Origin: Thermoplasmata archaeon
GTDB lineage: Archaea > Thermoplasmatota > DTKX01 > JAHFTX01
DNA: 64,000 nucleotides
Assembly: GCA_023265395.1 (NCBI GenBank)
Contig: JAHFTX010000008.1
Coordinates: forward strand, 21,447 to 85,446
Direction: 5' to 3'
Shown here: one piece after another, positions 37,373-48,323 of the stretch
Position numbering within the stretch: position 1 is the first letter of the stretch
How the letters are laid out: every line of letters starts with the position of its first letter
Notes under the pieces: generated by a model
Seen by the model: only the letters and a program-made list of their open reading frames with translations
Database searches by the model: none
What the model was told of the DNA's origin: nothing
Made by a program: the position numbers and the translations under genes

Positions 37373-38269
37373 ATGCGCGACTGTACCGGCAGGCAGCGCC
37401 CTTCGCTGGGTAAGGGTTGGCACCGTGGCATTGCCATCGTTGCGATGGTGGGGGCGTTGCTCCTCATGCCCTTCGTCGTGAGTGCCGCCAGCGGCCCCGA
37501 CCTGCAGTTGCGCGATTCGGAGCTGCAAGTCAGTGGCGGAGCGTCCCCAGGGCCTGTAGTCGGAGATATCCTGCAGGTCAGCGGTATCATCCACAATGTC
37601 GGCAGTGTCGCCAGCGGCGTCACGCTCGAACTGCGGGTGGGCGATGCCGTCGTCCAGCGCCAGCCGATTCTAGGTACCATCGCCAGCGACACTCCTTTCA
37701 CCTTGCCGTGGAACACAAGTGGCGTGGCCCCTGGGACAGTGACGCTGCGAGTCAGCGCACTCGTCACCAACGATACCTCACCGCTCGACAACATCGCGGT
37801 GGTGAGCCTTCTGCTGGCCCCTTCCGCGGGCAACGGAGGGCGTCTGGAGGTCCTCGACCTCGTCCTCAGTGACGGCACGCCCGTGGCCCAACAGGACGTG
37901 GAGGTGCGGTTCACGGTGCGGAACGTCGGCAACGCGAGCGCGACCACCGATGTCACGCTCAAGGACGGCACGAAGGTCATCCAGCGATGGGCTGGCCAGA
38001 CCATCGGAGCGGGTGAGTCGCGTACGTATGAGGCGACCCACGCCTTTGTCGGCGGGGATCGGACCGTACGGGTGGTGATGAGCAGCCATCCCGAGGCGAC
38101 CTATGCTCGGCGGATCGTCGTCGAGGCGGGGCAACGGACAGCCTGCGCCCTTGCGGTCCCAACAGTGGTACTTCCCCTGGGGCTGCTCAAACTGCGCACT
38201 CATCGTCGATCTCGCGGAGATATCCAGGCTGGACCATCGGGAGACGGCGCGCCGCGCGATCCGGAGTGA
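37373..38269 (+). CDS. Secreted/membrane CARDB-domain protein
   Basis: Signal-like N-terminus; SGIIHNVGSVASGVTLELRVGD and VRFTVRNVGNASATTDVTLKDG repeats. Confidence 0.7.
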   Translation: MRDCTGRQRPSLGKGWHRGIAIVAMVGALLLMPFVVSAASGPDLQLRDSELQVSGGASPGPVVGDILQVSGIIHNVGSVASGVTLELRVGDAVVQRQPILGTIASDTPFTLPWNTSGVAPGTVTLRVSALVTNDTSPLDNIAVVSLLLAPSAGNGGRLEVLDLVLSDGTPVAQQDVEVRFTVRNVGNASATTDVTLKDGTKVIQRWAGQTIGAGESRTYEATHAFVGGDRTVRVVMSSHPEATYARRIVVEAGQRTACALAVPTVVLPLGLLKLRTHRRSRGDIQAGPSGDGAPRDPE

Positions 38270-38276
38270 CCCTCTC

Positions 38277-38921
38277 ATGGGCAAGGCGTGGTTGCGCGAT
38301 CGGCGACGTGATGGCTACTACCGGATGGCCAAACGCCTGAACTATCGCTCTCGTGCTTCCTTCAAGATATTCCAGATCGATGACCGGTATCGGATCTTCC
38401 GACCTGGGGGGTTGGTCGTCGACCTGGGTGCCTCGCCGGGGGGGTGGAGCCAAGCAGCGGCCGAGCGGGTCGCCCCCAATGGGTTGGTCGTCGCCGTCGA
38501 TACCGCGACGATGGCACCTCTCGAACGCGTCACCGTGTTGCGGGGCGACGTCCGCAGCGAGGAGACTCGACGAGACATCCTTGGAGCATTGGCGGGCCGC
38601 CATCCCAACGTCGTCCTCTCCGACATGTCCCCCAACTTGGCGGGTAACGCCTCCCTCGATCAGTCGCGGTCCGCTGAGCTGGCGCAATCGGCGCTCGATG
38701 TCGCCCGCTCGCTCCTGCGGTCACGGGGTCATCTGGTGGTCAAGATCTTCCAAGGAGAGGACTTCCCTGAGTTCTTGCGACAAGTCCGTGCGGACTTCCG
38801 ATTCACCAAGGCCCACAGCCCCAAGGCCAGCCGCTCGGCGAGCAGTGAGATCTACATCGTGGCCAAGGGCTATCGCGGTCCACCTGGAGACGATTCCGAG
38901 GAGAGCGCATCGGAGGAGTGA
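38277..38921 (+). CDS. rlmE: 23S rRNA 2'-O-methyltransferase RlmE/FtsJ family
   Basis: RSRASFKIFQID, VVDLGASPGGWSQAA, LSDMSPNLAGN, LVVKIFQGED, KASRSASSEIYIVAKGY. Confidence 0.94.
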   Translation: MGKAWLRDRRRDGYYRMAKRLNYRSRASFKIFQIDDRYRIFRPGGLVVDLGASPGGWSQAAAERVAPNGLVVAVDTATMAPLERVTVLRGDVRSEETRRDILGALAGRHPNVVLSDMSPNLAGNASLDQSRSAELAQSALDVARSLLRSRGHLVVKIFQGEDFPEFLRQVRADFRFTKAHSPKASRSASSEIYIVAKGYRGPPGDDSEESASEE

Positions 38922-38965
38922 TTCCTCCGGTGCCCCGGACCTCTCTTCTCCCGTTGTGGGACGTG

Positions 38966-38977
38966 ACGAAAGGTTAA
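38966..38977 (+). promoter_or_regulatory. BRE/TATA-like element ACGAAAGGTTAA
   Basis: About 35 nt upstream of ATG 39007. Confidence 0.55.
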
Positions 38978-39006
38978 TCCCCCAAGGACAGGACCTGTTC
39001 ATCTCG

Positions 39007-42000
39007 ATGGTCCGCAGCATCGCTCCTTGGCCATCCTATGGGAACGGGCGTGCCTGGTACGCCCACACCGGGTCGGCCACCCTGGTGGTCCTGCTGGTCT
39101 TTGCCGCCTTCCCGCTGGGTTCGATTGGCACGATTCCGTTGCAATACAACCTCGGAACCGGACTGGCGGGGATGCCCCAGGGCTTCGTTGCTGAGCAGGA
39201 CAACCAGAACCTGGGGTTCTCGACCGGCTCGGGGACTCCGCTCAGTATCGTCGGTGACCTCAATGGGGATGGATACGAGGACCTCGCGATCGGCTCTCCT
39301 ACGTTCGACCAGGGTCTCAACAACCGTGGACGGGTGTATCTGTTCTTCGGACCAGGAAAGCAGTGGAATGCCAGCACTACGGTAGGAAGTGCTGATGTGA
39401 TCCTCACTGGTGAAGCTGCCGAAGATCAGCTGGGGATGGCACTCAGTGGTGTCGGTGATGTCAATGATGACGGGATCGACGACATGGCTATCGGCGCGCC
39501 ACGAAGCGACCGCGGTGCTGGCGATTCTGGTTGCGTCTACCTTCTTTTCGGTCACACCGGTCCATGGTCCGGAGGCGACATCTCCACCCTCCCCGGGGTC
39601 ATGGTGCTGCTGGGGAACACCGGCTCCGAGTTCGCAGGTTCGGCAATCGCTGGCGGCGGTGACATCGATGACGACGGGATCGCCGACCTCGTGGTAGGCG
39701 CGCCCAATTGGATGGGTCTAGCTGCAAACGCTGGTGCGGCTTACCTCATCCGCGGTCGTCCGACCTGGCCAACTTCCCCGGTGTTCCTGGGCAATAGCGG
39801 CACGCGTATCTACGCCGACTCACAGGGATTGGCCGGCACACAGGTCTCCCTCGATGGAGACCTCGATGGCGACGGGTTCGATGACCTGGTCATCGGAGCG
39901 CCACAGTTCATGAGTCCTGCTCCGCAGGCGGGCCGAGTCTACCTCATCCGAGGAGGTGCAGGTCCCTGGCCCAGCTCGATCCCGGTGGAGACCGCTGCCA
40001 ATGGGATCATCACCGGGCTCCGCTCGCAACACCATATCGGTGTCTCGCTGGACATCATCGGAGACGCCAATGGCGATGGCCGCGATGACCTTCTCCTAGG
40101 CTCACCGGACAACAACCTCGCCAACAGTTCGCTGCCCGAGTGCTATCTGCACCAGGGGAGCGCCAACTTCTTCGGCGCGATGACAGACGTCAGCGCTGCG
40201 ACGAGCGTCCTGACCACGACCATCGGCGGGGGGCGGTTGTGCAGAAGCATCGTGGGCGTAGGCGACATCGATGATGACGGCATGGCAGACATCGCCATCG
40301 GGGCACCCTACGCCTTCGATCAAGGGCTGGGCACGACGTATCTGCTCCAAGGTCGGGCGAGCTGGCCCCCCAGCGCCGATATCAGCAGTCTTGCAGGGGC
40401 GACCTATTTGGCGGAAGGCAACCCCGCCGCGGGGGGATTCACGCTAGGTGCAGGGGGGGATATCGATGATGATGGATTGCCCGACCTGCTAGTGAGCCAG
40501 CCCGACCTCTCAGCGAGCGGACCAAACCGGGGGAAGGTGAGTCTCATCCACCCGACCCATGAGCCGGGCCCTACGACGATCTTGAGCTTGACGGTCTACG
40601 GCGACGCAGCTCATGCAGTGCCCATCAGCGTCGCGAGCCCAGGCCAGCGACTGTACCTGAGGATCGAGGGGACAGGGGGGGACCTCCAGGCACGTGACCT
40701 CACCAAGCTGCATCTGCAGGTCGATGACGGATCAGGGCCGGTGGTCCCGCTGGTTCTTCGGGAGACTGACGTCCAGAGTCATCTGTTCGACGGCGAGGTC
40801 ACGCTCGGCGCCAAGACCAACCCTGATGCAGCAATCCTCGGTGCGGCGCTCGGTGATGACATCCTGCTGACATCGGCGGCCAACCCTGCGATCACGGCGC
40901 TCCTCCCCGTGGTTCCCCTTGAGGTCCATCTGGACCCTTCTGATGGGAACCTGACCGAGGATGACGTGGTGACCTTCACGGCCAGCGTGGTCAATGGGAC
41001 CGCCAGCAGCCTGACTCTTGCCACCACTGCCCCGTTCCTGGACGTGGATGCCGACCTCCACACTGCCACAGGTACTCCCAACAATGGCGACATCGGGACT
41101 TACACGCTGACCGCCACCGCCATCGACCGCTGGAGCGGCCTACAGGTCGATCGGACCCTAGGCTTGACAGTCGTGAACACCCCCCCGACGATCTTGACCA
41201 TCGATGTGCCCCTGGCTCTCGTCGGCAGCGAGTACCGGGTGCCCTACCGGAGTGACGACGACGGGCAGGGATTCACGAGTTGGGCGCTGCTCGAAGCACC
41301 TGCCTGGTTGGACATCGAGGCGGCGACGACCGAGCTCTTCGGGACTCCACAACCCAGCGATGTTGGGACGGATGCAGTCTCTCTGCGCGTCGACGACGGC
41401 AATGGGGGGAGGACGTTCGCCAATTTCAGCATCGAGGTCCGTGCGTTGCAAGAAGCCCCCTTGATTACGAGCACGAACCTCCCCGATGCCTTCGAGGATA
41501 GCCTGTATCAGGCCAACTTGACAGCGGCGAGCCCCCTGGGTCTGCCGCTGACCTGGTCCCTTCAGACCAACGCGACCTGGCTGACCCTCGACCCGCAGAG
41601 CGGTCGGCTCAGCGGGACGCCTCGGAACGAGCAGGTGGGTCAGACGATGTTGCAGCTGCGAGTCTCAGACCCCCAGGACCGCAACGACTCGCGCACGATT
41701 GTCCTCGAGGTGCAGAACACCAATGACCCCCCGCTCTTCTTGACCGACCCCCCAGGCGTCGTCACTGTCGGGGAGACGTTCCACTACTCACCCGGGACCC
41801 AGGATCCTGATGTGGGTGACGATGTGGCGGTGATCCTCCGAGTCGGTCCTACGGGGATGGCCTTGCAGGGGGACCCGCCGATCCTGCAGTGGGTGCCCAC
41901 TGTCGGCGATGGTGGGATCACGACGGTCGAGCTCGTCGCCAGCGATGGCGATTCCCAGACGGTCCTTGCCTTCTCGCTACTGGTCAATCTTGCTCCACGT

Positions 42001-44313
42001 ATCGACATCGCACCTCCTGCGACCGTCCGTGCCGGGGACCTCTACCTTTTCGACATCCCCGTCACCGATGATGGTCACGCCGCCCCGGTGTCCTTCTCGC
42101 TTTCCTCAGCCCCTGCGGGGATGACGGTGGGCCTCTCCGATGGCCAGTTGCGATGGTCCCCCACCGCGACGGACGTCGGGAATCTGAGCGTCACGCTGGT
42201 CATCGCCGATGGGATTGTCGCTGTGCCGTTCCCTTTCACGATCACCGTGCTGCCCACGGATGCCCCTGCGCCCCCCCAGATCGAGCTCGTCGCCCCGGGC
42301 GAGGGCGCGGCGGTGCACACCACCGTCCCGCTCTTGCGATGGCGCATCACCGATGGCGGCGAGGGGCCAGTTCGATGCACCGTACTCCTCTCGGTCGACC
42401 GGGCATCGGTCGGCACACGAGACCCCGCTGCCCGGATCGGCGCGACACCAACGGGTGTCGAGCAGCTGCAGCTGACCGATTCACTTGTGCCCGGTACGAC
42501 CTACTTCTGGAGCGTCCTGGCCGAGGATAGTCTGTGGCAGGTGGCGTCGCAACCTCCCCGCAGTTTCACCATCTCAGCCGTTGCGACGGAGGACTGGCCT
42601 CCGCTTCCGCAGGGCCCGGAGCGCTGGGTCACCGTGGCGGGGAGCAATGGCACCGTCCAACTCAACGGCACGGACCCGGAGCATGTCCGGATCGGCTTCC
42701 TGCTCGAGGAAGGGCCGAGTGGGCTATCGATTAGCCCCGAGGGTCTCGTCCACTGGCGCACCAGCCGTGCCGACATCGGCACCCACACGGTCCGCTACCT
42801 CGTTGACGACGGTGTCAGTCAGAGCGAGGGCCTGCTCATCATCGAAGTGCGGGGAGTCCCGATCCATGATGCCGGGCTACCCCTCGGGGTGCTCGCCCTG
42901 ATCGCGGCCCTGGGGCTGGTCGCCACGGGTGTGGGCCTCCTCGTGTGGCGGCAGCGGCAGGGTCGGGCACCCGTCCCGCCAACCATCCTCAGTCCACCAC
43001 CGCCGGCCATCGGTGTCGAGCCATTCCATGTCGCTTCAGTGCTCCTGCTGCATCAGGATGGTCGATTGCTCCAGCACCTGCTCCCCTCTGGCGCCGAGTC
43101 GCTGGGTCAGGGCAACGCCACGGAGGCCGATATCGTCGGGGCGATGCTCGTGGCCATCCAAGGTTTCGTGCAGCAGTCCTTTGCCACGGACCGCGGATTG
43201 GACCGTTTTGGCTTTGACCGTTTCACGGTGGTTCTGCGATCCCAAGGTCCGCTTCTGGGGGCGGTGGTGGTCGAAGGCACCCCACCGGCCCAGCTGGAGG
43301 ACTTGCTCGAGCGAATCGTCGTCAGCCTCCACGCGGAATATGGCGCACTGCTGGAGGTGTGGGACGGCGACCCTGCAGCCATGGTCGCGATGGGGCCGTC
43401 ACTGACCCAGCTGTTGGAACTCGAGCAGCACCTCGAGGTGCGCACCGACTTGGCACCGATCAAGGTACGCTCGGCGATGGAGTACTTCCAGGGTTACCTG
43501 CGACTCAAGGTCTCAGTCGCGAACAATGGTGCGACGCCGGCGTCCTCGGTTCGGCTGACCCTTCGGTATGACCACTCCTACCTGCGCCTTGCTCGTATCG
43601 AACCTGAGTTGGCGCGCCAAGAGGACACCGTTACCTTGGGGGAGGTCCCAAGCGGGGAGCGGCGGGCGGTCGCCTTCCTGCTCGACCCTCTGATCTGCCA
43701 AGAGAGCGTGCTGCGAGCCGATCTCAGCTATACCGATGGCGCGGGGGCACCTCAGACGATGCAGATGAAGGAACGACACGTCGATGTGGTCTGCCCAGTG
43801 TTCTACACACCGCAGACGGTCAACGTCGCGATCCTCCGCCGACTCTTGGCAAGATCGACTGTGCACGACCTGCGTCGCTATCGCCCGGCCACGGGCGGCA
43901 CCCTCCACGAGCTGTATCTGAAGGTCAAGGACGTCATCGCGGGCTATGACATTCGGCTGGTCCGTGAGCTCGAGGGGTCGGACACGCAGAGTGTCGGGGA
44001 TACGGAGAGCGCCACCCCCGGGACCAGTGCCGTGGCGTGGTTCTACGGGAAGGTCCCCGCGACCAGCGAGGAGCTGGTCGTCGCAGTCATTGCCAATTCT
44101 GACGCCCAGGCCGTCGATGTCACGGTCACCTGTTCGAACCTTGCCTCGCTGACCGGATTGCTTGCAGACATCGCCCACCAGGTCGGTCGTGTCATCCCCG
44201 GGGTCCTCACCGACGAAGGAGAGGACGAACAGCAGGTGCTCGAGCGCGCCCTGCGGTTGCTGCAGCTGCTCGACCCAGAAGAGGGTCCGGATCAGGGCCG
44301 TAGCAGCAAGTAG
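39007..44313 (+). CDS. Integrin-like FG-GAP membrane protein with putative Ig/cadherin-like repeats, one TM and a large cytosolic region
   Basis: GDLNGDGYEDLAIGSPTFDQGLNNRGRVYLFFG and similar FG-GAP units; TM LPLGVLALIAALGLVATGVGLLVW; about 460-aa cytosolic tail. Confidence 0.87.
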   Translation: MVRSIAPWPSYGNGRAWYAHTGSATLVVLLVFAAFPLGSIGTIPLQYNLGTGLAGMPQGFVAEQDNQNLGFSTGSGTPLSIVGDLNGDGYEDLAIGSPTFDQGLNNRGRVYLFFGPGKQWNASTTVGSADVILTGEAAEDQLGMALSGVGDVNDDGIDDMAIGAPRSDRGAGDSGCVYLLFGHTGPWSGGDISTLPGVMVLLGNTGSEFAGSAIAGGGDIDDDGIADLVVGAPNWMGLAANAGAAYLIRGRPTWPTSPVFLGNSGTRIYADSQGLAGTQVSLDGDLDGDGFDDLVIGAPQFMSPAPQAGRVYLIRGGAGPWPSSIPVETAANGIITGLRSQHHIGVSLDIIGDANGDGRDDLLLGSPDNNLANSSLPECYLHQGSANFFGAMTDVSAATSVLTTTIGGGRLCRSIVGVGDIDDDGMADIAIGAPYAFDQGLGTTYLLQGRASWPPSADISSLAGATYLAEGNPAAGGFTLGAGGDIDDDGLPDLLVSQPDLSASGPNRGKVSLIHPTHEPGPTTILSLTVYGDAAHAVPISVASPGQRLYLRIEGTGGDLQARDLTKLHLQVDDGSGPVVPLVLRETDVQSHLFDGEVTLGAKTNPDAAILGAALGDDILLTSAANPAITALLPVVPLEVHLDPSDGNLTEDDVVTFTASVVNGTASSLTLATTAPFLDVDADLHTATGTPNNGDIGTYTLTATAIDRWSGLQVDRTLGLTVVNTPPTILTIDVPLALVGSEYRVPYRSDDDGQGFTSWALLEAPAWLDIEAATTELFGTPQPSDVGTDAVSLRVDDGNGGRTFANFSIEVRALQEAPLITSTNLPDAFEDSLYQANLTAASPLGLPLTWSLQTNATWLTLDPQSGRLSGTPRNEQVGQTMLQLRVSDPQDRNDSRTIVLEVQNTNDPPLFLTDPPGVVTVGETFHYSPGTQDPDVGDDVAVILRVGPTGMALQGDPPILQWVPTVGDGGITTVELVASDGDSQTVLAFSLLVNLAPRIDIAPPATVRAGDLYLFDIPVTDDGHAAPVSFSLSSAPAGMTVGLSDGQLRWSPTATDVGNLSVTLVIADGIVAVPFPFTITVLPTDAPAPPQIELVAPGEGAAVHTTVPLLRWRITDGGEGPVRCTVLLSVDRASVGTRDPAARIGATPTGVEQLQLTDSLVPGTTYFWSVLAEDSLWQVASQPPRSFTISAVATEDWPPLPQGPERWVTVAGSNGTVQLNGTDPEHVRIGFLLEEGPSGLSISPEGLVHWRTSRADIGTHTVRYLVDDGVSQSEGLLIIEVRGVPIHDAGLPLGVLALIAALGLVATGVGLLVWRQRQGRAPVPPTILSPPPPAIGVEPFHVASVLLLHQDGRLLQHLLPSGAESLGQGNATEADIVGAMLVAIQGFVQQSFATDRGLDRFGFDRFTVVLRSQGPLLGAVVVEGTPPAQLEDLLERIVVSLHAEYGALLEVWDGDPAAMVAMGPSLTQLLELEQHLEVRTDLAPIKVRSAMEYFQGYLRLKVSVANNGATPASSVRLTLRYDHSYLRLARIEPELARQEDTVTLGEVPSGERRAVAFLLDPLICQESVLRADLSYTDGAGAPQTMQMKERHVDVVCPVFYTPQTVNVAILRRLLARSTVHDLRRYRPATGGTLHELYLKVKDVIAGYDIRLVRELEGSDTQSVGDTESATPGTSAVAWFYGKVPATSEELVVAVIANSDAQAVDVTVTCSNLASLTGLLADIAHQVGRVIPGVLTDEGEDEQQVLERALRLLQLLDPEEGPDQGRSSK

Positions 44314-44429
44314 AGGATGACGATCGCCCCCAGGGCAGTCATCGCGTTGGTGGCGATGACTGCGGCTTTGAAGAGCCGCGTGCGGCCCTGCTCGGAGCGC
44401 CAGTAGGTTTGGAGCCAGCGGTTGAGCAT
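44292..44429 (-). CDS. Small single-TM protein (45 aa) at end of the ATP synthase operon, absent from the ORF track
   Basis: MLNRWLQTYWRSEQGRTRLFKAAVIATNAMTALGAIVILYLLLRP*, starting 15 nt after the atpD stop. Confidence 0.5.
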   Translation of the reverse strand: MLNRWLQTYWRSEQGRTRLFKAAVIATNAMTALGAIVILYLLLRP

Positions 44430-44444
44430 CAGTGACGCGCCCAC

Positions 44445-45077
44445 TCAGGCCTGGCCTTTGGCCTTGATCCGCTTGAGTCGGAAGGTGTTCTCCCGTTCCA
44501 TCTCCTCGAGACGGAGGCGGACGAACGCTGCTGCCTCGTCGAGCTCCGGGATCACCTTGAACTCCAGGGCGTTGACGCGCCGCTTGGTCTTCTCGATGTC
44601 GTCGAGGAGCTTGCGCATGGTGGTCTCGAGCTCTGCCGCGGCGATGATCTTCTCGACGAGGGCCTCGTAGGCCTTGGCGGCCTCGTCGATTCGCGCGGAG
44701 GTTCCGATGACCCCATACCCTCGTTGCGTCAGCTTCTTGGCGATGCCAGAGGAGGTGATCTTCGGGACCACGACCCCCATGATGTTCTTCGAGGCGACCT
44801 GGATCGTAGGTTTTTCCTTGAGGGCGAAGGCTGCGCTCTTGACAGCGATGACTCCTTCCACCGCCTCGGCGATGGCGATTCGTTCATCGGCCGCCCTATA
44901 GTCGGCCACCAGCTGGGCACGGATCCCCTTGGCCCGCTCGAGCATGTTGAAGAACTCGATGATCAGGCCATCCCGTTTGAGTTTGAGCAGCTTGTGCCCG
45001 CTCTGGGAGAGCTTGATCCTCTTCTTGAGGGCCAGCAGCTCCGAGCGGTTGGGCTTGATGTCATCCTTGATGGCCAT
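44445..45077 (-). CDS. atpD: A/V-type ATP synthase subunit D
   Basis: MAIKDDIKPNRSELLALKKRIKLSQSGHKLLKLKRD. Confidence 0.95.
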   Translation of the reverse strand: MAIKDDIKPNRSELLALKKRIKLSQSGHKLLKLKRDGLIIEFFNMLERAKGIRAQLVADYRAADERIAIAEAVEGVIAVKSAAFALKEKPTIQVASKNIMGVVVPKITSSGIAKKLTQRGYGVIGTSARIDEAAKAYEALVEKIIAAAELETTMRKLLDDIEKTKRRVNALEFKVIPELDEAAAFVRLRLEEMERENTFRLKRIKAKGQA

Positions 45078-45112
45078 CGTCCGCACCTCGTGTCCGATTC
45101 AGCGGTGGGCGC

Positions 45113-46582
45113 CTACTCCGCCTTCGCCTTCTTGGGCTTGGTCCTCTTGGGAGCGTCCACGGTTGGCGAAGCCGCAGGCGTCACCACGGCCGGGGCCGAT
45201 GCAGCCTTGGTGGCGTAGGCCGGGTGGTATTTCTTGATGAACTTGGTGTCGATGCGGGTCAGTTGGCTCTCTTCGAGGGTCGAGAGCAGATTCCAGAAGT
45301 GGCCGAGCGTCGTGGTGATCTGCCGATCCTCGTCACGACCTTGCCGAACCAGCTTGTCCTCGAAGATATCAGCGAATTCGAGGAACTTGCGGTCCCGCGG
45401 CGAGAGCGCCTCCTTTCCAACGATCGCCACCAGACCGCGCAGGTCTCGCCCTTCGGCGTAGGCCGCGTACACTTGGTCGGAGACTGCCTTGTGGTCCTCT
45501 CGAGTATGCTTGGCACCGATGCCGGAGTTCATCAACCGACTGAGCGAGGGCAGCACGTTGATCGGGGGATAGATTCCCTTGCGGTGGAGTTCGCGACTGA
45601 CGACTATCTGGCCCTCGGTGATGTACCCGGTGAGGTCGGGGATAGGGTGGGTGATGTCGTCCCCGGGCATCGTCAGGATCGGGAACTGGGTCACCGACCC
45701 GGTTCGTCCCTTGATCTTGCCTGCGCGTTCATAGATGGTCGAGAGGTCGGTGTACATGTACCCAGGATAGCCACGCCGACCGGGGACTTCCTCACGCGCG
45801 GCCCCGATCTCGCGCAGCGACTCGCAATAGTTGGTCATGTCCGTCAGGACAACCAGCACGTGCATGCCCTTGGTATAGGCAAGGTATTCCGCAGCCGTCA
45901 GCGCCAATCGCGGGGTGATCAATCGCTCGATCGCTGGGTCGTTGGCAAGGTTGAGGAAGACGGTGGCCCGCTTGAGCGCACCTGTGCGTTCGAAGTCGGC
46001 CATGAAGTACTGCGCTTCCTCGTTCGTGATGCCCATCGCACCGAAGATCACTGCGAAGTCCTCGCCTTCGCCAAGCACCTTGGCTTGTCGGGCGATCTGG
46101 AGGGCGATATCGTTGTGCGGGAGTCCTGAGCCCGAAAAGATCGGGAGCTTCTGACCTCGCACGAGGGTGTTCATGCCGTCGATGGTGCTGATCCCTGTCT
46201 GGATGAATTCCGCCGGCGATTCGCGAGCATAGGGATTGATGGCGGCGCCGTTGATGTCCAATCGGTCCTCTGGGACGATCGGGGGACCGCCATCGAGGGG
46301 CTCGCCGCTTCCGCTGAGGATTCGTCCGAGGAGTCCCAGTGAAACCGGGAGCTTGAACGTCTCACCGAGGAATTTGACGCCGCTCCCGCGGTCGATCCCT
46401 GAGGTCCCTTCGAAGACTTGGACGACGACGAGGTCATGGCTGCTGTCGAGCACTTGGCCACGCTTCCGTTCGCCGTCAGGCAGCAGCAAGCTGACCAGCT
46501 CTCCATAGGCCACCGGCTCGGTCTTGTTGGCGAAGACCAGCGGTCCCTTGATGTCGGTGATCGTGTGGTATTCCTTGACCAT
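45113..46582 (-). CDS. atpB: A/V-type ATP synthase subunit B
   Basis: [37 protein letters not shown]. Confidence 0.97.
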   Translation of the reverse strand: MVKEYHTITDIKGPLVFANKTEPVAYGELVSLLLPDGERKRGQVLDSSHDLVVVQVFEGTSGIDRGSGVKFLGETFKLPVSLGLLGRILSGSGEPLDGGPPIVPEDRLDINGAAINPYARESPAEFIQTGISTIDGMNTLVRGQKLPIFSGSGLPHNDIALQIARQAKVLGEGEDFAVIFGAMGITNEEAQYFMADFERTGALKRATVFLNLANDPAIERLITPRLALTAAEYLAYTKGMHVLVVLTDMTNYCESLREIGAAREEVPGRRGYPGYMYTDLSTIYERAGKIKGRTGSVTQFPILTMPGDDITHPIPDLTGYITEGQIVVSRELHRKGIYPPINVLPSLSRLMNSGIGAKHTREDHKAVSDQVYAAYAEGRDLRGLVAIVGKEALSPRDRKFLEFADIFEDKLVRQGRDEDRQITTTLGHFWNLLSTLEESQLTRIDTKFIKKYHPAYATKAASAPAVVTPAASPTVDAPKRTKPKKAKAE

Positions 46583-46583
46583 A

Positions 46584-48323
46584 CTAGGCGCCTCCCATCG
46601 TTGCGAACTCCTTGTCCATGCTCTTGCGCGTCGCTGCCATCTTCTCGAGGAAACCCGGCTCGAAGCGCAGTCGCGCCAATTGCTCCTTGGCCGAGACCCC
46701 GAGGATCTTCTCGAGCGGGACTTCCCGCGTGAGCGCGTCATTGGCCGAGGTGCTGTATTGGCGGATCGCCGAGAGGATCTCGAGTTGGTTCTCCAGCGGG
46801 CAGAACGTGTCGATCTGATGGTAGGCGTTCTGCTGGAGGAACACCTCGCGAATCAGCCGGGCGACGTCGAGGAGGAGTTGTTGCTCTTGCGGCAAGGCGT
46901 CGCTGCCCACCAGTTGTACGATCTCCTGGAGTTCGGCTTCTTTCTGGAGGACCCCCATCGTCCATGCCTTGAGGCCTTCCCAATCGGCACTGACCTCGTG
47001 GGCATACCAGTCCTTGAGGATGGGGCCGTAGAGGCTGTAGGAGTTGAGCCAGTTGATCGCGGGAAAATGGCGCCTCTGGGCGAGCTTGGCGTCGAGGGCC
47101 CAGAACACCTTGACGATGCGCAGGGTGTTCTGGGTGACTGGCTCGCTGAAGTCGCCACCGGGTGGGGAGACGGCGCCGATGACGCTGACCGACCCCTCGG
47201 CCCCGTTGATCGTCTTGACCCGACCGGCCCGCTCGTAGAACGCGCTGAGCTTCGTGGCCAAATAGGCCGGATAGCCCTCCTCACCGGGCATCTCCTCGAG
47301 GCGGCTGCTGATCTCGCGCATCGCCTCTGCCCATCGTGAGGTCGAATCAGCCATCAGCGAGACGGCATACCCCTGGTCGCGATAGTATTCGGCGATGGTG
47401 ATTCCCGTGTAGACCGAAGCCTCGCGCGCGGCGACTGGCATGTTCGAGGTGTTGGCGATCAACACCGTCCGTTCCATGAGCGGGGAGTCGGTCTTGGGGT
47501 CCTGCAAGTGTGGGAACTCCGTGAGCACCTCGGTCATCTCGTTGCCTCGCTCTCCGCAGCCGATGTAGACGACAATCTGGGCGTCTGACCATTTGGCCAG
47601 CTGTTGTTGTGTCACGGTCTTGCCGCTGCCGAAGGGCCCGGGAATCGCAGCGGTCCCCCCTTTGGCCAGCGGGAAGAGGCCGTCGAAGATGCGCTGTCCC
47701 GTGACGAGTGGGATTTCGGGGCGGAGCTTCTCGTGGTGGGGCCGTGGGACTCGTACTGGCCAACGATGCATCAGCCGCAAGGGGGTGCCATCCTTCAGGG
47801 TCCCAATCACCTCGTCCACGGTGAAGGATCCGGCTGTCAGGGTGGCGATCTCACCCTTGACCTTGGGCGGGACAAGGATGCGGTGGACGATGTGCGTGGT
47901 CTCCTGCACCGTCCCGAGCACCTGGCCACCCTTGACGACGGTCCCCGGCGTCACAGCGGGGGTGAACGCCCACTTCTTGGCGTGGTCGAGGCCCGGTGCG
48001 CTGACACCGCGCTTGATGAAATCCCCCATCTTGCTCAGTAGCACCGGGAGCGGGCGCTGAATCCCGTCATAGATGGAGGTCAACAGGCCTGGTCCCAGCT
48101 CGACCGCTAGGGGCAGACCCGTGGTCGAGACCGGTTCGCCCGGGCGGATACCAGACGTATCCTCGTACACCTGGATGATGCTCTTGTCGCCACGGAGCTC
48201 GATGACCTCACCCATCAATCCTTCGTTCCCGACCAGGACCACGTCGTACATGCGCGGGCTGATCCCCCGCGCGGTGACGACGGGTCCTGAGATCCGGTAG
48301 ATCTCACCCTTGTCTTCAGCCAT
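46584..48323 (-). CDS. atpA: A/V-type ATP synthase subunit A (no intein)
   Basis: [39 protein letters not shown]. Confidence 0.98.
   Translation of the reverse strand: MAEDKGEIYRISGPVVTARGISPRMYDVVLVGNEGLMGEVIELRGDKSIIQVYEDTSGIRPGEPVSTTGLPLAVELGPGLLTSIYDGIQRPLPVLLSKMGDFIKRGVSAPGLDHAKKWAFTPAVTPGTVVKGGQVLGTVQETTHIVHRILVPPKVKGEIATLTAGSFTVDEVIGTLKDGTPLRLMHRWPVRVPRPHHEKLRPEIPLVTGQRIFDGLFPLAKGGTAAIPGPFGSGKTVTQQQLAKWSDAQIVVYIGCGERGNEMTEVLTEFPHLQDPKTDSPLMERTVLIANTSNMPVAAREASVYTGITIAEYYRDQGYAVSLMADSTSRWAEAMREISSRLEEMPGEEGYPAYLATKLSAFYERAGRVKTINGAEGSVSVIGAVSPPGGDFSEPVTQNTLRIVKVFWALDAKLAQRRHFPAINWLNSYSLYGPILKDWYAHEVSADWEGLKAWTMGVLQKEAELQEIVQLVGSDALPQEQQLLLDVARLIREVFLQQNAYHQIDTFCPLENQLEILSAIRQYSTSANDALTREVPLEKILGVSAKEQLARLRFEPGFLEKMAATRKSMDKEFATMGGA

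Noticed and set aside
38353-39006. N-terminal 218 aa of the 1986-aa ORF
   Set aside because: Out-of-frame overlap with rlmE; a TATA-like element at 38966 and a signal-like sequence support the start at 39007
46584-48323. Possible intein in AtpA
   Set aside because: Length (about 580 aa) and uninterrupted P-loop are those of an intein-free subunit
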